Below, in pieces: positions 26,301 through 40,700 of a DNA stretch of 64,000 nt (positions are counted from its first letter, which is position 1; each line of letters begins with the position of its first letter). A model generated the notes under the pieces. The model did not search any database, was not told the DNA's origin, and saw nothing but the letters and a program-made list of their open reading frames with translations. The position numbers and the translations under genes are program-made. The stretch covers positions 22,356,001-22,420,000 of the forward strand of contig CM072337.1 in assembly GCA_036874045.1 (NCBI GenBank), given 5' to 3'. This stretch comes from Cymodocea nodosa. Taxonomy: Eukaryota > Streptophyta > Magnoliopsida > Alismatales > Cymodoceaceae.

Positions 26301-29300
26301 GGTAAAGACGATGGAAGAGAATAACACCCCTTAGAGGGGCATATTGTTAATTAAGAAAACAAAGGTGAACACGACATTAGACCATAGATACTTGAAAACT
26401 TTAGCTTGAAACATAAGAGTTTGAGTGACATCAAAAATATGATGGTGTTTATATTTTGCAACCTTATTTTTTTTGAGAGGTATGAGGGTAAGTAGTCTGA
26501 TGTATAATGCCAAGAGAGGAATAAATATGTTGAAAATCGATTTGAATAAATTCAATAGCATTATTATTGTGCACAATTTTTGGGCAAATAGAAAACTAAT
26601 TTTGTATTTTAGCCAAGAAATTTTTGAATACATCAAGAACACTATGAAGATCTTTAAGAAGATACACTTAAGAAACATGAAAGTAATCATCAACAAAAAT
26701 GATGTAATACTTGTGACTAGAAATAGAGGATATTCTATTAAGACCCCATCTGTCACAGTGGATTGAATTAAACATTTTGGTAGAAGTTATAAGACTCAAA
26801 CACTTAAAGGTAGCACGTGTATACTTTCCAAGCTACCATGACTCACAATCAAATGGAGAAATGGAGGCCTATGGAAGAGCTTGACGAAACTTCTCATGAG
26901 ATGAATGACAGTGTCACAAAAAAGAAGAGTTTGTAGTAGACATGCACACGATCAAACTACGAGGAACATAGTTGCAGACTAACAGTTATACTTTAGAAGA
27001 GTTCTACCTATGCTTCAAACCAATCCTCCATCTTATCTACAAGTCTTAAAAAATATAATGAAAAGGGAAAAAGGTAATTGAATACTGTAGTGGAATGGTT
27101 ATGACACTAATGGATAAAATATTAAAGGAAAATTCAGGCATATAAAATGCATTATTTAGTCATATTTGAGAAGAGACTTGAATCTCTCTTGTACTAGATA
27201 CGAGATATGAACAATCATCAGTAATGCTAACAGAAGTTTTATCATTGATTGTGGTTAGACGATCAAATAAGGTGAGATTATCCTATATATATGAAGATGC
27301 TCTAGAATCGATTATCCATGGATCATTACTTGAAACAATCATGGCAGTATTAGGAGTTATACTTGATGAGTTGAGGTGACATGAGCACTTATGACGGTGG
27401 AACTGAATGCTTCTGATTGAAGAAGACGATCATACTTTACCAAAGAAATAGTAATAGATGGTCTAATAGTGGAGTTATCAACTTTGGTTTCAAATGAGGA
27501 AATCTGTTTCAGCACTTTTTAGACATATGACCTAATTTGCCACCCTATTGACACTTGAGACGTTGTTGATCATTGTGACCTCTACCTCGTCCATGTCCTT
27601 GACTACCTAAAGGCATAAGAGTTGACTGATTAATAGAATGTGCAATAGGTTGAGTAGAAATATAGATTGCTTTGGCAAATGTAATGTTTAGATTAGGAAG
27701 TGTCTCAACACAGGACCACAAATCTATGAAGTTAGATTGGGATTAAGACTGGCTAAATAAATAGCAACAACAAACTCTTCCTTATATCAACAAAAGGTAG
27801 AAATATCTGTAGTTGGAGATTGATAGAAATTTAACTCATTTATTAAACCCTTAAAAATATAATAGTACTCTTGACATGTCTTGTCTTCTTGTTGAAGTTG
27901 AAACAATTGTTCATAAACTTGAAAAATTTTCGAAATGTTCTTTTCATAACCATACTTTTGTCAAAGAGTGTACTGAATTTCCTTGGTAGAGCGTAGCATA
28001 GACACCCCATTGGTAACAACAGGTTCTATACAGAACAACATCTAAGAGATAATGACGACATCATTGATGTACCAATCTTTGTAGGTTGAATCTTTGGTAT
28101 CCATAGGAGGAGAGTAAATATGACTCTCTTGATGATGAGCAATTACTATGTTCTCAAAACTTTAAGCCTAAAGAACATAATTTGGTCCATTTAGTTTTTC
28201 AGTAGCACTAGGAAAATTTTTAAGGAAGAGGTCACCTTTTGTTGAATCGCACCTGAAAGCCATTTTTCACATTGTAATAACTAATAGCAACCATGTCTCT
28301 TGAATTCCCTTTTTTTTTTAAGATGAAAATATCGATAGCAGTTCAAGCTAAAATTAGTCGATCTAGACTACTGAACCTTAGATGTTCTTGTTAACTAACG
28401 AAAAACCACCAATACCATAGGTTGATAGGAGCTCATACTGGACTAGCCGAGTGAGCATAGGTTGACAAGAGTTGGATCGGACTGTCACAACTCCTAATGA
28501 TGCGTTAGAGGAGGATGATCACTTACATGTAGTTGGAGATGACGATCAACATCAACAACTACTTCGATGTCGACGAAATATGCGATTGAAGGTGGAAGAA
28601 TAACGATGGCTCATGCGTAGATCAAGCAGACAAAGTGCTTCGGAGGATGCAATGATGACAGAAGGCTACGATGGCTCATGCATAGATCAAGGGCTATGTA
28701 ACATGTGGGCATGCATGAGGTGGAAGGATCGGAAAACGCTAAGATCAAGATTAGTACTCTGATACCATCTTGAGAAAGTGATTACTGTATATTTTAAAAT
28801 GGTGATTACAATGGTATATATATACTCTAGGTTATATGGATATCCATTTATCTCATAAATAGATCTTATAAATGGATATATGGATAAAATAACTCTAACA
28901 ATTTTTACATAAAAAGGACATTGACTACTCACCTCACATAGTGAATAGAGAAGAGTGTTAAATTTATAGAGAAGCAATGATGTGGTTTAGAGAGGAATAG
29001 AAGTAAAGAGAGTAATTTAGACCATTACATCATACTCTAGGATTTAGACACTTGAAGAGGAGCATATGTCCATTTCTTACTTTAAAGGAAAAGGGAATTG
29101 TAGATATATTTAGAATAAAAATCAAAGATCCAACTATTTAGACAGGACAATTGAAAAGTGAGATAGATAAAGAACATTGAGAGGGTATCAAAATTTATGT
29201 TCTACAATACCATCTCCATAAATGTAGCTAAAGGACTATATCTACAATTCCATAGAAGGTACACCTGTACAATTGTTGACTCATTTGCAAGTTATGAACA

Positions 29301-31695
29301 AGTACCTAAGCTCAACAACTATTTGATGCTTTGAAGTAGCGACCCATGTATGGTGTCACCATTATGTGTAATGGATGGACAACTACCATGAGAAAGTAAA
29401 TTATCAACTTTATTGCATACTATGGTAGATGAGCTATTTTATTGAAATTCATTGATGCATTAAAGCATGCTAACGACTACAAGTATTTGTATAGATTGAT
29501 TTTTGATGTTGCTAAACATGTTAGACCATCAAATGTAGCAACAAATAATAATGCCAACTCCAAGAAGACTAGGAATAAGATAGTAGAGAATTACCCTATT
29601 TTTAGACATCATATGTAATACATTGTATTAATCTTATATTGAAAGACCTTGAGAGGGCAAAACTCATAGGAAATATCGTAAAATTACCTTAATTTTTTAA
29701 CAACTCTATGTACAATAAGTTATTCCTACTGCTAACACTTTCACTACAATTCTTATTGTTGAGTTTCAACACGTGAAAGTAGCACAACTTTACTAGTTGC
29801 TCACACACACAAGAAGAACATGAGAGAATAAGGTGGAACATAGGATTTATGTAGTTTGACAACTTCTTATATTCATGGGCGATAGTGGTCTTTTGCTGTT
29901 ATTTCAACTTCTTACAATTCAATTCGATGATACACACACTTACAATGTATTTCACTTACACAGTGTATCATTGCTTCTACATTATAGGGTTACAACATAT
30001 CTTTTTATAAACGTACATTAAGGTATAAAGATATTACAATAATAACACTGGAAAACAACATAATATGTTCAACTACTCAAACATCGGTTGGTTGAACTCC
30101 TTTCCTTTCGAGTTGCTGGAGTGTTGTTTTACACCTTTGGTCACTTGAGGCGATAACTCATCGTCCTTCTCGGATGCTTATCCCTTAACTAGCCGAGTTC
30201 TATGGTTTGCAGCTTGTCTTCTCACACGAAAAACTTACTTTCCACGTGATTAGAACTCGAATAGCTAACAATAACGATATGAGTTTCTACCTTAACTTAC
30301 TGACTTTCTCATAGTGTTAAGCGGCTGTGACCGATCTGCAATAATAACTTGTTGTCTCTCGAAACTTAGTCTCACTACCAATTGAGCTTCACGACCTTCC
30401 CAATACTAACTTATCGATTTTTGTTACAAGCTTTCCCAAGTTATCTTGTACCTTTCCGTCAGATACTAGTCTTCATAACTCATTGTACTATTCAGTTATC
30501 TCACCGATTGCACCTGTAAGCTTTTGCAATGATCGATCTATTATCCCTTTTAATAATGTCTCAACTTTTAGCAACCACTATAAACTCAGTCTGGTCTCAG
30601 TACATTGCATCTAGATCATGACCCCATTGCCTTTACCAAAGTAGTCTCCATACAACCCCAACAATCTCCTACTTGGAGATTAACTTGTTAATTAATAGCT
30701 CATAAATCAGTAACCTGCTTTGATTGTGTGTTGCATGCAATCACCAGACTCTGTCAATGATTTACTCTACAACAACATCATGAGTTTTAAAACTAGTTCA
30801 CTCAACAATCACTTGTGTTTTAACTGGCTAACACAACAACCATACATGAGTTTTATAGGTTTATTCAACAACCTTAGTATGTGCACTTCTGTGTGTTTCT
30901 GGGCTTACATACCAATCGTGTCACTCATTGCAGCACCAGAATTTTTAATGGCTCAATTCTACAACCCAACCCACTGTTTTACCAAAACTTACTCTACCTC
31001 CTATATAGTCACTTACTCCAATTGAATGAGTCTATAACATTTGGTTTCCTTGAGCACTCCTACCACACAGAGGCTCCCATTGAAATAGAATTTTTGCCTT
31101 CTCCATGAGCATCGACTGTAGCACTAGACTTACTACCACCTTGCTCATCCTTGTGGCTTTCAAGGGACCTTTCATCAGAGTATCACCTACTCCGATCCTG
31201 CCTTTCACCTTCCATGCCTTTTTCCTCAAGGTATTTCACTTATGTTAGGGGAAATCTTATCACTTGGTAGTGCAAGAAACAAAATGTTGTTTTTTGCTCT
31301 AGTACTAAATCTGAGTACTGATTAATGAGGAAGACCAGATGTAAAATGGTGTGGTTTGTGTTTCTTCTCAAAGAATGTGGTATATCTATAGTTGAGTCGA
31401 TGCTTATATACTATGATAATCAAATGATGATCCATATTGCTAAAAATGAAACTTTTCATAAATGAATAAAACACATCAAAGCAGATTGTCATTACATTTG
31501 AGATTTGGTGCTCAAAGGACTCATTTATATGTCATACATTCCATCTTCAGAAGAGTTAGCTGACATTCTTATAAAGGGAGATCATGTTGTTGTTTAACTC
31601 TATTTATGACAAGCTGAGAATGATAAATATATATATTTCAGTTTAAGGGAAAGTATGAGTTAGCATATTTGAGTTAAATGGAATCCATTTAACCC

Positions 31696-31737
<42 letters not shown>

Positions 31738-34700
31738 TTGTACCCCTTTAATCAGTAATTAATCATCTCCTAAACCCTGTTTACACATAGACCAAGTGTA
31801 AGGTGGTTCATTATATAGCATGGCTCGGTAGTCTTAGGCACCAAGGTTCCTTGCTTTGATAAATGTGGCATATATTTAGACTGAGGAACTAACAAAACTG
31901 AGATGGGGAGACCCACGGTGGCACACGATAGTGATATTCTTAAACAATTGTTATTCTGGTTATGGAATTTTAAGGATTGCACTTTACATTGTACTTTTAT
32001 GGTCAACATTTAATCATTGATGGGGGCGGTTTGATGACTCTAATCTACTGGATCATTGGAGAACAAAAAAGAACTACTTATCATGCATGCTTATCTAGTC
32101 TGGTATTGATTTTGTCTACTAGTTTGAACTCAACCTGAGGCCTATATTTCAATGGGGATATATCATTAGTCAATTCGTATGTTTGAGATGCTTTTTTTTT
32201 ACTTGATTCATTAGTTTTGGGGATTATTCATTGTCACATTGGGTATCACAGGAGAGCACAAATCAACCTGCTTCCACAGTAGTGGAACCAAAGGGTGCCT
32301 TACACTCAACAACTTCACCTGGAAGATCTGCCAATTCAACCAATGCTCCTAACCAATTGGAGATATCAAGTTCGATACCCGAAGAAATAAACTCTGTCAC
32401 AAATTCCACAACTTATGCTGGTAAGGAATGCACAAATTATCTTTTTCAGGCTGTTTTGTATTTCTTACCTAAACTTGTACGTAGCGAGATTCACATTTGC
32501 TCATTCTGAAGGTTAAAAAACACTTGAATGACCAAGTATGTGATATATAGGCCTGGTTTTTTTCTAACTTTATATATAGGTCTGGTTTTTTATAATAGTC
32601 GATTTATGTTACTGAAAATTCTTAATTTACCAAAATGTTTCAGATAATATGAAATTAATATGAATGCTTTCCTAAAAAAATACAAATTTTGCTTTTTTTG
32701 TTCTCACTGAAGTTTTGTTGTAATACCTATTTTTCAATCATGGAATCAAACATCAACAGTGAAATTTTGACATGTGTCGATTTTGTAAATTGTTGAAACA
32801 ACATCAAAATCAATGTTGATATGGTAATTTGTTAACAAAGGCAATTTTCTTTACTATATGTTCACTGACATGATTTTGACATTACAAAATTTTACCTATG
32901 CATGTCTTTTTTTAGCTTACCAAAGTGTGATATGAAATCAAAGTTGAATTCTTTGTTTTCAACATAAATAAGTCTAATGCAAAATGCATTTAAAGTTATA
33001 CTTTTTACAACAACAATAATTTAAATCATAATCTCACTTGAGATCGACTAAATGAATCCTATTTTCCATAGGTTTCTATTTATGGTTAAATCTTTAGTTA
33101 AAACACATAAATTTACATCTTTTCACAAGTCATGCTTATTATTTTAATTTTATCTGGGCATTTTGTTATTGAATACCATCTTTTCCCTTCCATTTTGTGA
33201 TAATCCTTTTGCATCAAATTTGATTTTATGTTTTAAAGTTTCCTACTATCATCTTTGCACGTATAGTTTTTTTGAAAACTCCTGCACATATAGGATGTTG
33301 GTTTTTGTAAATATTTCAACTATATATTTCTGTTTGCACACTTTTGTTGTCTTTTATAATTACCATGATGACCATTTAGTTATTCAACTTTTACATTTTA
33401 TTCTCAAGGAAGGACAGAATTATCATGTTCACATGGCAATATTCATGCTTGAAGTTTTTGCAGAATTTAACGGCTATTTGTTCACAGGTTTTGATGTATC
33501 CCCAAATGATAAATTGTTAGAAGGCATTAGTCGTGAATTAAGTCTTGATGAGCTTGATGGGTTTTGTTGGAAAAACATCATGGAGGAACCTTCTTATATT
33601 GGTAATAGAAATAAGCATTTGGCATACTTGTCTGGCAAAGAAGTTTCTTTTTCTCACTCTTGATGGTGCAGGGAATCCAACATCCACTGGACAAGCGACT
33701 GGTTATCAATTGACAGACTCTGACAGCCATGTAACTTACATACTTCTAGCATTTCGTTAAGTAATTGCTTTTCAATTCATTGCAAAAATATAAGATGTGA
33801 TAGACTAGTTTTTGTCAGAATATTTGTGACAGTCCTAGATATTTGTTTCACATATTTTGTATTCTACATCTTTAGGATTCATATGGCTGTCCCTACATTA
33901 TGGGGTTATGATTTTAATGCAATTAGTTTTTTAAGGATTTGTACTTGTGCAAACCAAAAAGGTTGGGAAATATTTTTCACTTAAAAATAGAGTGGAACTC
34001 TTGTATTTGTATCACATAAGCTTGGCTAATAAGAAACCTAATACTTCACCTAGAAGCAACTCAATTAGGAATTAGGAATTATGTAAGGATCAATTTATTC
34101 CAATCAAACACATTTACTCTAACACTCCACCTTAAGTTAGAGCATCTAAGATGCACAACTTGCATTTAACTCAAACACAATTAAAAATAATGAAATAACT
34201 AAAAGTGGAAGTAACAAAGAAATAACTCAAACACAACTCAAATAGATATAGTAGACATGAGATATGTAGGAATCATAGTAGTTATTGCAACAATGTTAGC
34301 AGCAATATGCAAGTAACAATAAACTTGCACGTTTTCCAAAAAAAACAATAAACATGCATGAATGATGAAGAATAGAATCCCATCATGTTAACTTCACAGT
34401 AAGCAAGCACATACATCGTTCAACTTGATTTGGTCAACACTAACTAAAGGAATATACTAATCTTATTAAACCTTGATACCAAGTGGAGTGCCTTGCTTGT
34501 TCAATCTCCTTGTTGTTGCTGGTATTGTGTGAAGTATTGTCTAAAAACTTCTCTTGTATCTGACTTCAAAAGACATATTCTTGCCACAATACTATGTTAT
34601 ACACTCAATAATATGCCTGTGTTATTGATTTTATGGCAAATTGATAAGAAAGCTATTAGTTGGATATTGGTGAATTAGAGGATCAAGTACATAAAATTCC

Positions 34701-37700
34701 TGGCAATGTGATAAGTATGCAGGCTAATAGAGAGGTATTGACATGTAGGCTAAGGTTGGTTTGAAGTATTGTGGGATTTGCAGGAAGCCTCTTGTTCTTG
34801 TATCACTAGTTGTTGACATGGTTGAAGATAATAGAAAACGGAAGCCATGTTCTTGTCTTTGTCCACTTTTTTTGACTTTGAGGTGGATTATAAAAAGGTT
34901 CTGTTCTTTTTGACCATGCACTATCAAAGTAGTAATTAGGAAGTCCATGAAAAAAATCACTTCATAACTACTTTGTATGAATCGTTACTATTACTAGGAT
35001 TGTTAGAGTCAATCTGAGATAGAGTACCATTATAGTTTCTTCTTCTGTAATGCAAAGGGATTGTGCCATCACTTAAGGATATTGACTCTATGATATTGAT
35101 TCTGCATAAGTATATCTAATAAGGTTATTAAGGCTCATGGCACCCAAGTGGCAGCTAATATAGGTTTTTTATTTGAAATACGTATATGTATAATTATTTA
35201 TATATTTTATCTATATGAATGATTAAAAATACAGAAATAAATAGTGGAAATTAACTTATAAAAATGTTTACACAATAAAACAATATTATGATATTTAAAA
35301 GTCATAACTTATACATCAACTTGTAAAAGTTAATACACAATAACAAAACAAGAGATTAAAAGTCTAAATGATAGTCAATTTAGGAGGATACAACATACAC
35401 CTAATAGCAACAGCATACACCTCTGTCTCCAACAATGCCATATTTAGGAGGATAGTCAATTTCGTTTGGTAAATCATCTTCAAGGATAAGAGTGGGATCT
35501 CTTCCTTAACCTGCACCTTCATTAAATATCCTCTTGAATCTTTGATTTCTTTTTATTCTTTTAGATATTTTTTGCCTTTGTGCCCCTCAATAACTCCCTT
35601 ATCTGTTTACCGACTAGATGAAGGCACACTAGGCACTTAAATGTCATTGTGGCCACTATTAGATATTGGTTCGACTTGTTGACACCACTCGTTATTGTGT
35701 TCTTTCCAAGGTATTTGTATTTTGTATGCTGTTTGTTATTAATGAGGTATGTGTTTCCATTCAGGGTTTTCAAGTTTACCACTTTTTCCTCATCTTCACT
35801 GCCATTGTCATGAGTTTGATGAAGACATTATGCACCTTGAAATCAAAGACGATGCAATTTGATTAATCATCCCAACAAGTATATTACACAAGATATATGC
35901 ATTTTCAAATACAATCGACAATAATTATATAGTTACAATAAAATGATATATATAGGATTATATTGCTTGATCCATGTATTCTTACGCTTAATCTTCACAA
36001 AAATCTTAACTACATAAATAAACATAAATTATATCTACTTAAAAATAATCTGAATATAATAAAACTGCTAAAAATACATAAAATCGGTGAGATAACTTAA
36101 AGAATGTTAGATCTAAGCTTACAATTTGAAATCTATTCATGTCATCAATTATACAAATAAACATACCTTACATCTAATAAAAAATTATGCTGACATATAA
36201 GATTCAAGTAAAAGAAATATGAATTACTTAAATCTGTGCATTAAAACTTGAAATCAAGACCAAAATATCAATTAAGTAAACATAATATAGATCTAAGAAA
36301 AATACATTGGAAATTTTAGAATAGGAGAAAATGGTAAGAAATATTGAAAAAAAAAAGGTTATATGCATTCAATCTGGAAATCTACACAAAATCATCGTTT
36401 GCACAAATTTTCACAAGTAGACCTAAGATCTAGAAGAAACAGAGAAGAACCTGCTGCAACTGTAACTTCCAACCAGCTTCCTAGGTGGGTGCTCAGATTT
36501 TTGTGACTGGATGGTGGTTGCAGGGCTTCCCTGTGGCTGGAGAGTGGCTGGAGATTTTCTGGTTGCTGATGAACAGTGGGAGAAGGCAAAGAGAGAATAT
36601 ATAGACATCAGAAATCAAAAACTGCAGCTGGAAATGAATCTTCTATCAAAGTTTTCAAAATTTCTATCATGAACATAAGTGAACAGTAAAAAATGCAATG
36701 TATCATGCAAAATGATACGATATAACAATATTTCTACAAAATATCATGCCAAGTTGGGGAGGGAACACTGACATTGTTTCAACCTCCCAAAAGCTGACAC
36801 ATATTATGGTTTAACACCGTGTATAAGGTATTATAAAGATCCATATAAGCAACCCAACTAGGGTCCATATAAAGATTTTTTTTATTCTAACTAAGCCCAT
36901 TTACTCTAACAATAATCAAAAAATAAAATAACATTTCTTCCAAGAGTTGATGGTTGGTAATAACATTATCCTTATTGAACTCAATCATTTCCATTTATTA
37001 GCCTTAGCCTTGTTTAAATATGAAATTGATGGGTCTGGTTCACAGTTCAGTTCAGAAATTTCAATCCCTTGTTTAATGGTGGGTAAACACGTAGCATAGG
37101 GTTCCTTCCAATGAAAGATTTGTGAAGATCACATTATATTCTTGTACACAATGCTACTTCCACAACTAAAGAGGTTGTTGCTTCATGGGATTCTTACTCC
37201 TAAGTACCTATCTTTTAGGTTATAATGAACACAACTTTATTATTGCAGCAAGGCTCTCCTTGTCACCTAAACACATCCAGTTAAAAAAAAATCTTAGTTG
37301 CACAGGCCAGTGGCGCTTGAACTGTTTATCAACCTGCATTCTGCAGGATGAATTATTTAGCATATATAGAGTGACCTTTGTCATAGTATTCTGTAATTAT
37401 TTAAGTCAGTTGTACAGGTATCTGTGGGGCATAAGGTCTATGTTGGTTACGATTGTGCTGCTATTGTTACTTATTTAGTGGGTTTGCCTGTGTAATGTAT
37501 GTATTTTTATATTTATGTAATTTTTCACCTCATATTAATCTGGTTAATTGGTATTTTCCTTTAACCATGTAACCTCTTTTCTAATATATTGGCATATATA
37601 AACTTGAATACTTCCTCTGAGAAATCCTTGTACACTTGCTTATCCTTGCACACTGTCATATATTTTGTCTGAATAAATACACTTCTGTGTTAAGCTAAAC

Positions 37701-40700
37701 ACGGTTGACCACTTGAAATAAGTACATCCCCCCCAGTTGATCATGCTTTAATAGATTTATTTGGTGGCATACAGGAAACCATTCTGCATGGAATGTCAAT
37801 TGGCCATCCAAATGATTTGGTTCGAGATGATGATTCTGTTGGTGTCAAGCAACGAGATAATTCACAGTTTTGGATAACAGGGAATCAGAACGTTGATCCA
37901 CAGTTCACAGTGGGAAATGCAGTTAGCCAAGTAGGCAATGATCAAATGGCTTCTTTAGGTGTCAGTGGAACCACAAATTCGTCAATTGATGACATCATCC
38001 AGACTCAAAATAATTTTGGAAAATGGCATTACATTGCAAATGACCCAGACATATCAAATGACCAACTACTCCAAATACAAACTTCTGAAAATCAAATGCC
38101 AAATGAGCTAAAAGTGGCAATGCAATCTTCAAATCAAAAGCAGATTTTCAGAATAGTGGATATTTCACCAGCACATGCATGCTATACAGAAGAAACTAAG
38201 GTTCAGTGACTGATTGTTGACATACTTATTAAGGCATCTGCCTAGGTTCAAGGCATGATAAGAAGGCTAGGAATTTTTACACATAGCCATCTGTTATTTT
38301 ATTTGAAATTTTTGTTTTATCCATACCCTTATAATAAAAAACACAATAATGATTTTGGTTTTTATTCTTTCAAAAATACATTTGGGAATTTATTGTCATC
38401 CCATTTGAAATTTCTGATACAATTCAACAATCATGTGTTTAAGGACAAATGACATGCATAACTCTTATAATCACAATAGCACAATAAAATTTTATAATTA
38501 AACGAAGTCAACCATCCACATCCTTCTAATAAAAGGCGTGATTCTGGTTTTTTCCAAAATTACTCCAGAGTTAACAATTTATTGCCATCCTCATCCTTTT
38601 CTAATACAATTCAGAAATCATGCATTTGAGAACAAGTGACATGCATAAATTTTTATAATTGCAATGCTACTCAAAAATATTATAATCGCAACAAAGTCCA
38701 TTATTTTGAATGAATTTATGGTTATTTATAGAGGAATTTTGTTTTCTCATTTTTTGGATTTGTTTAAAATTATCTTTGTAACATTGGACAAATGAGCATC
38801 TTTATAAATGTATTTTCATAAACTCTATGATATTTTATGTTAACTTCATAAAAAATATAGGTCATTGTGCTATATTCTTTGAAAATGTCACTATGTTACA
38901 TATTACTATTATCTCAATGAAATTTACTCAAATCCATTATTTTTTTCCTTGTTATTTAGTAACAAAATGTATACATTTTCTATCTTTGTCTAAGTAATAT
39001 ATGCTACTGATTATCAAATTTTTTGGCATAAGTACTTTGGTCTCAAAGAACATGTACAAATCACGTGTGGCCATGACTACTGTATCTTTAAAATCTCATC
39101 ATTTTTAATTTAATTTTTCTTTAATTTGTGCATTATAACTTTCTAGTATTAACTTATAGTTTACAGTAAATATATCCAACAATATAATTATATAATATGT
39201 AATGAAATTTTATTATTTTGATTTATTTGTGGAGCATGCCTTAAATTAACGTGTGGGGGTGTTGATGCCTTGATAGCTATCATTACTGCTATCTTTCTTA
39301 GTTTCTTTCCTATAATAACATATTTGAATGAGAATCATTCTATTTCAGATTAAAAAACATATTTGAAATATAAAGTAAGCCTTTTCATAGCAGTTTTCTT
39401 TTATTAATATATTTCTCTCAAAGTATATGATATTTTGTACATCTTCAGATCATAGTGGTTGGATATTTTCATGATTCACACAAGCATCTTGAAGCTTGCA
39501 ATGTATTTTGTGTATTTGGAGATATTTCTGTTCCAGCACATCTTCTGCAAACTGGAGTTTATCGTACTACAGCATTGCCACATAAACCTGGCTCAGTTAG
39601 CCTTTATTTGACATTGGATGGTCATTCACCAATCAGCCAAGTCATAGATTTTCAATATAAATCTGCTGTGTATGATTCACCAAAAAGTGAAGTGTCCTCA
39701 CCAGAAGTTGACAATGCAGTTACAAAGCAAAAAGAGTTTAGGATTTTGACGAGGCTTGCTCATTTACTCTTTACTACAACAAACAGTCTATCTGTTTTGT
39801 CAAATAGAATATTACCAAATTCCATGAAGGATGCAAGAAAATTTGAATCACTCACGATCTCATTGTTGGGAAATCAGTGGAAACATTTTCATGATGTTCA
39901 TAAAAATGATGAAAATTCACTTTCATCTGCAAGTAATGAATTGTTTGTGCTTCTTTTGAAGAATAAGCTGCAAGAATGGCTTCTGATGAGAGTAGCTGAA
40001 GGATGTAAAGCAACCATGCGTGACCATCAAGGCCAGGGTGTGATACATTTGTGTGCCATGTTGGATTATTCTTGGGCAATAAAATTATTTTCTCTGACAA
40101 GCTTATCCCTGGATTTTCGGGATGCAAATGGTTGGACTCCATTACATTGGGCTGCATATTATGGGAGGTATGTTCTCACTTCTAATACTTTGTTGGTTTT
40201 GGCAATGGTTGCAATCAATCATATCATGGAGGAAAATATTGTATTTGCTTGCCAATGATTGGTAGCATGCAATGACATACAATCATGTTAATCATTTTGG
40301 TGTCCTCTTACAAACATTGGCAAAGGTTGAAATCAAAAGTTATGATAATTTTTCTTCCTTTGTTGTATGATAACCATTAATACAATGAGATGGTCTCTAA
40401 GCATTATGTTAGAAAGGTCACAATTTCTAATGTTGTGTGCTGATTTTGTGTTTGAGGGGGGGAAATGATTCGTGTGCCCAACCCAAATAGTAGGGAATAG
40501 GGCATTGGTTGTTGTTGTGTGATGTTTTTGCATTGAGGTGGTATCATCTTGTACCCCACTGCCCACACTGATAGGTGCACTGGGTTGTCAATATTTCTGC
40601 TTCATTTCACCACATTAAGAACTCAGTATGACTTGATTTTAATAGTAAAACATGGTTTGAACTCTAAACAAGTGGATTACTCTACCTCAGCATCTTTTTA

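Noticed and set aside
30720-31229. Open frames of 65-101 aa on both strands
   Set aside because: They lie in the internal part of a partial LTR fossil or its border and show no recognisable domain.
33990-34480. Minus-strand LTR-like end (TGTTAGAG behind a purine tract) and a primer-site-like word
   Set aside because: Only about 330 bp apart with no second LTR and no coding remains; it may be a scrap of an LTR element but the evidence is too thin to call.
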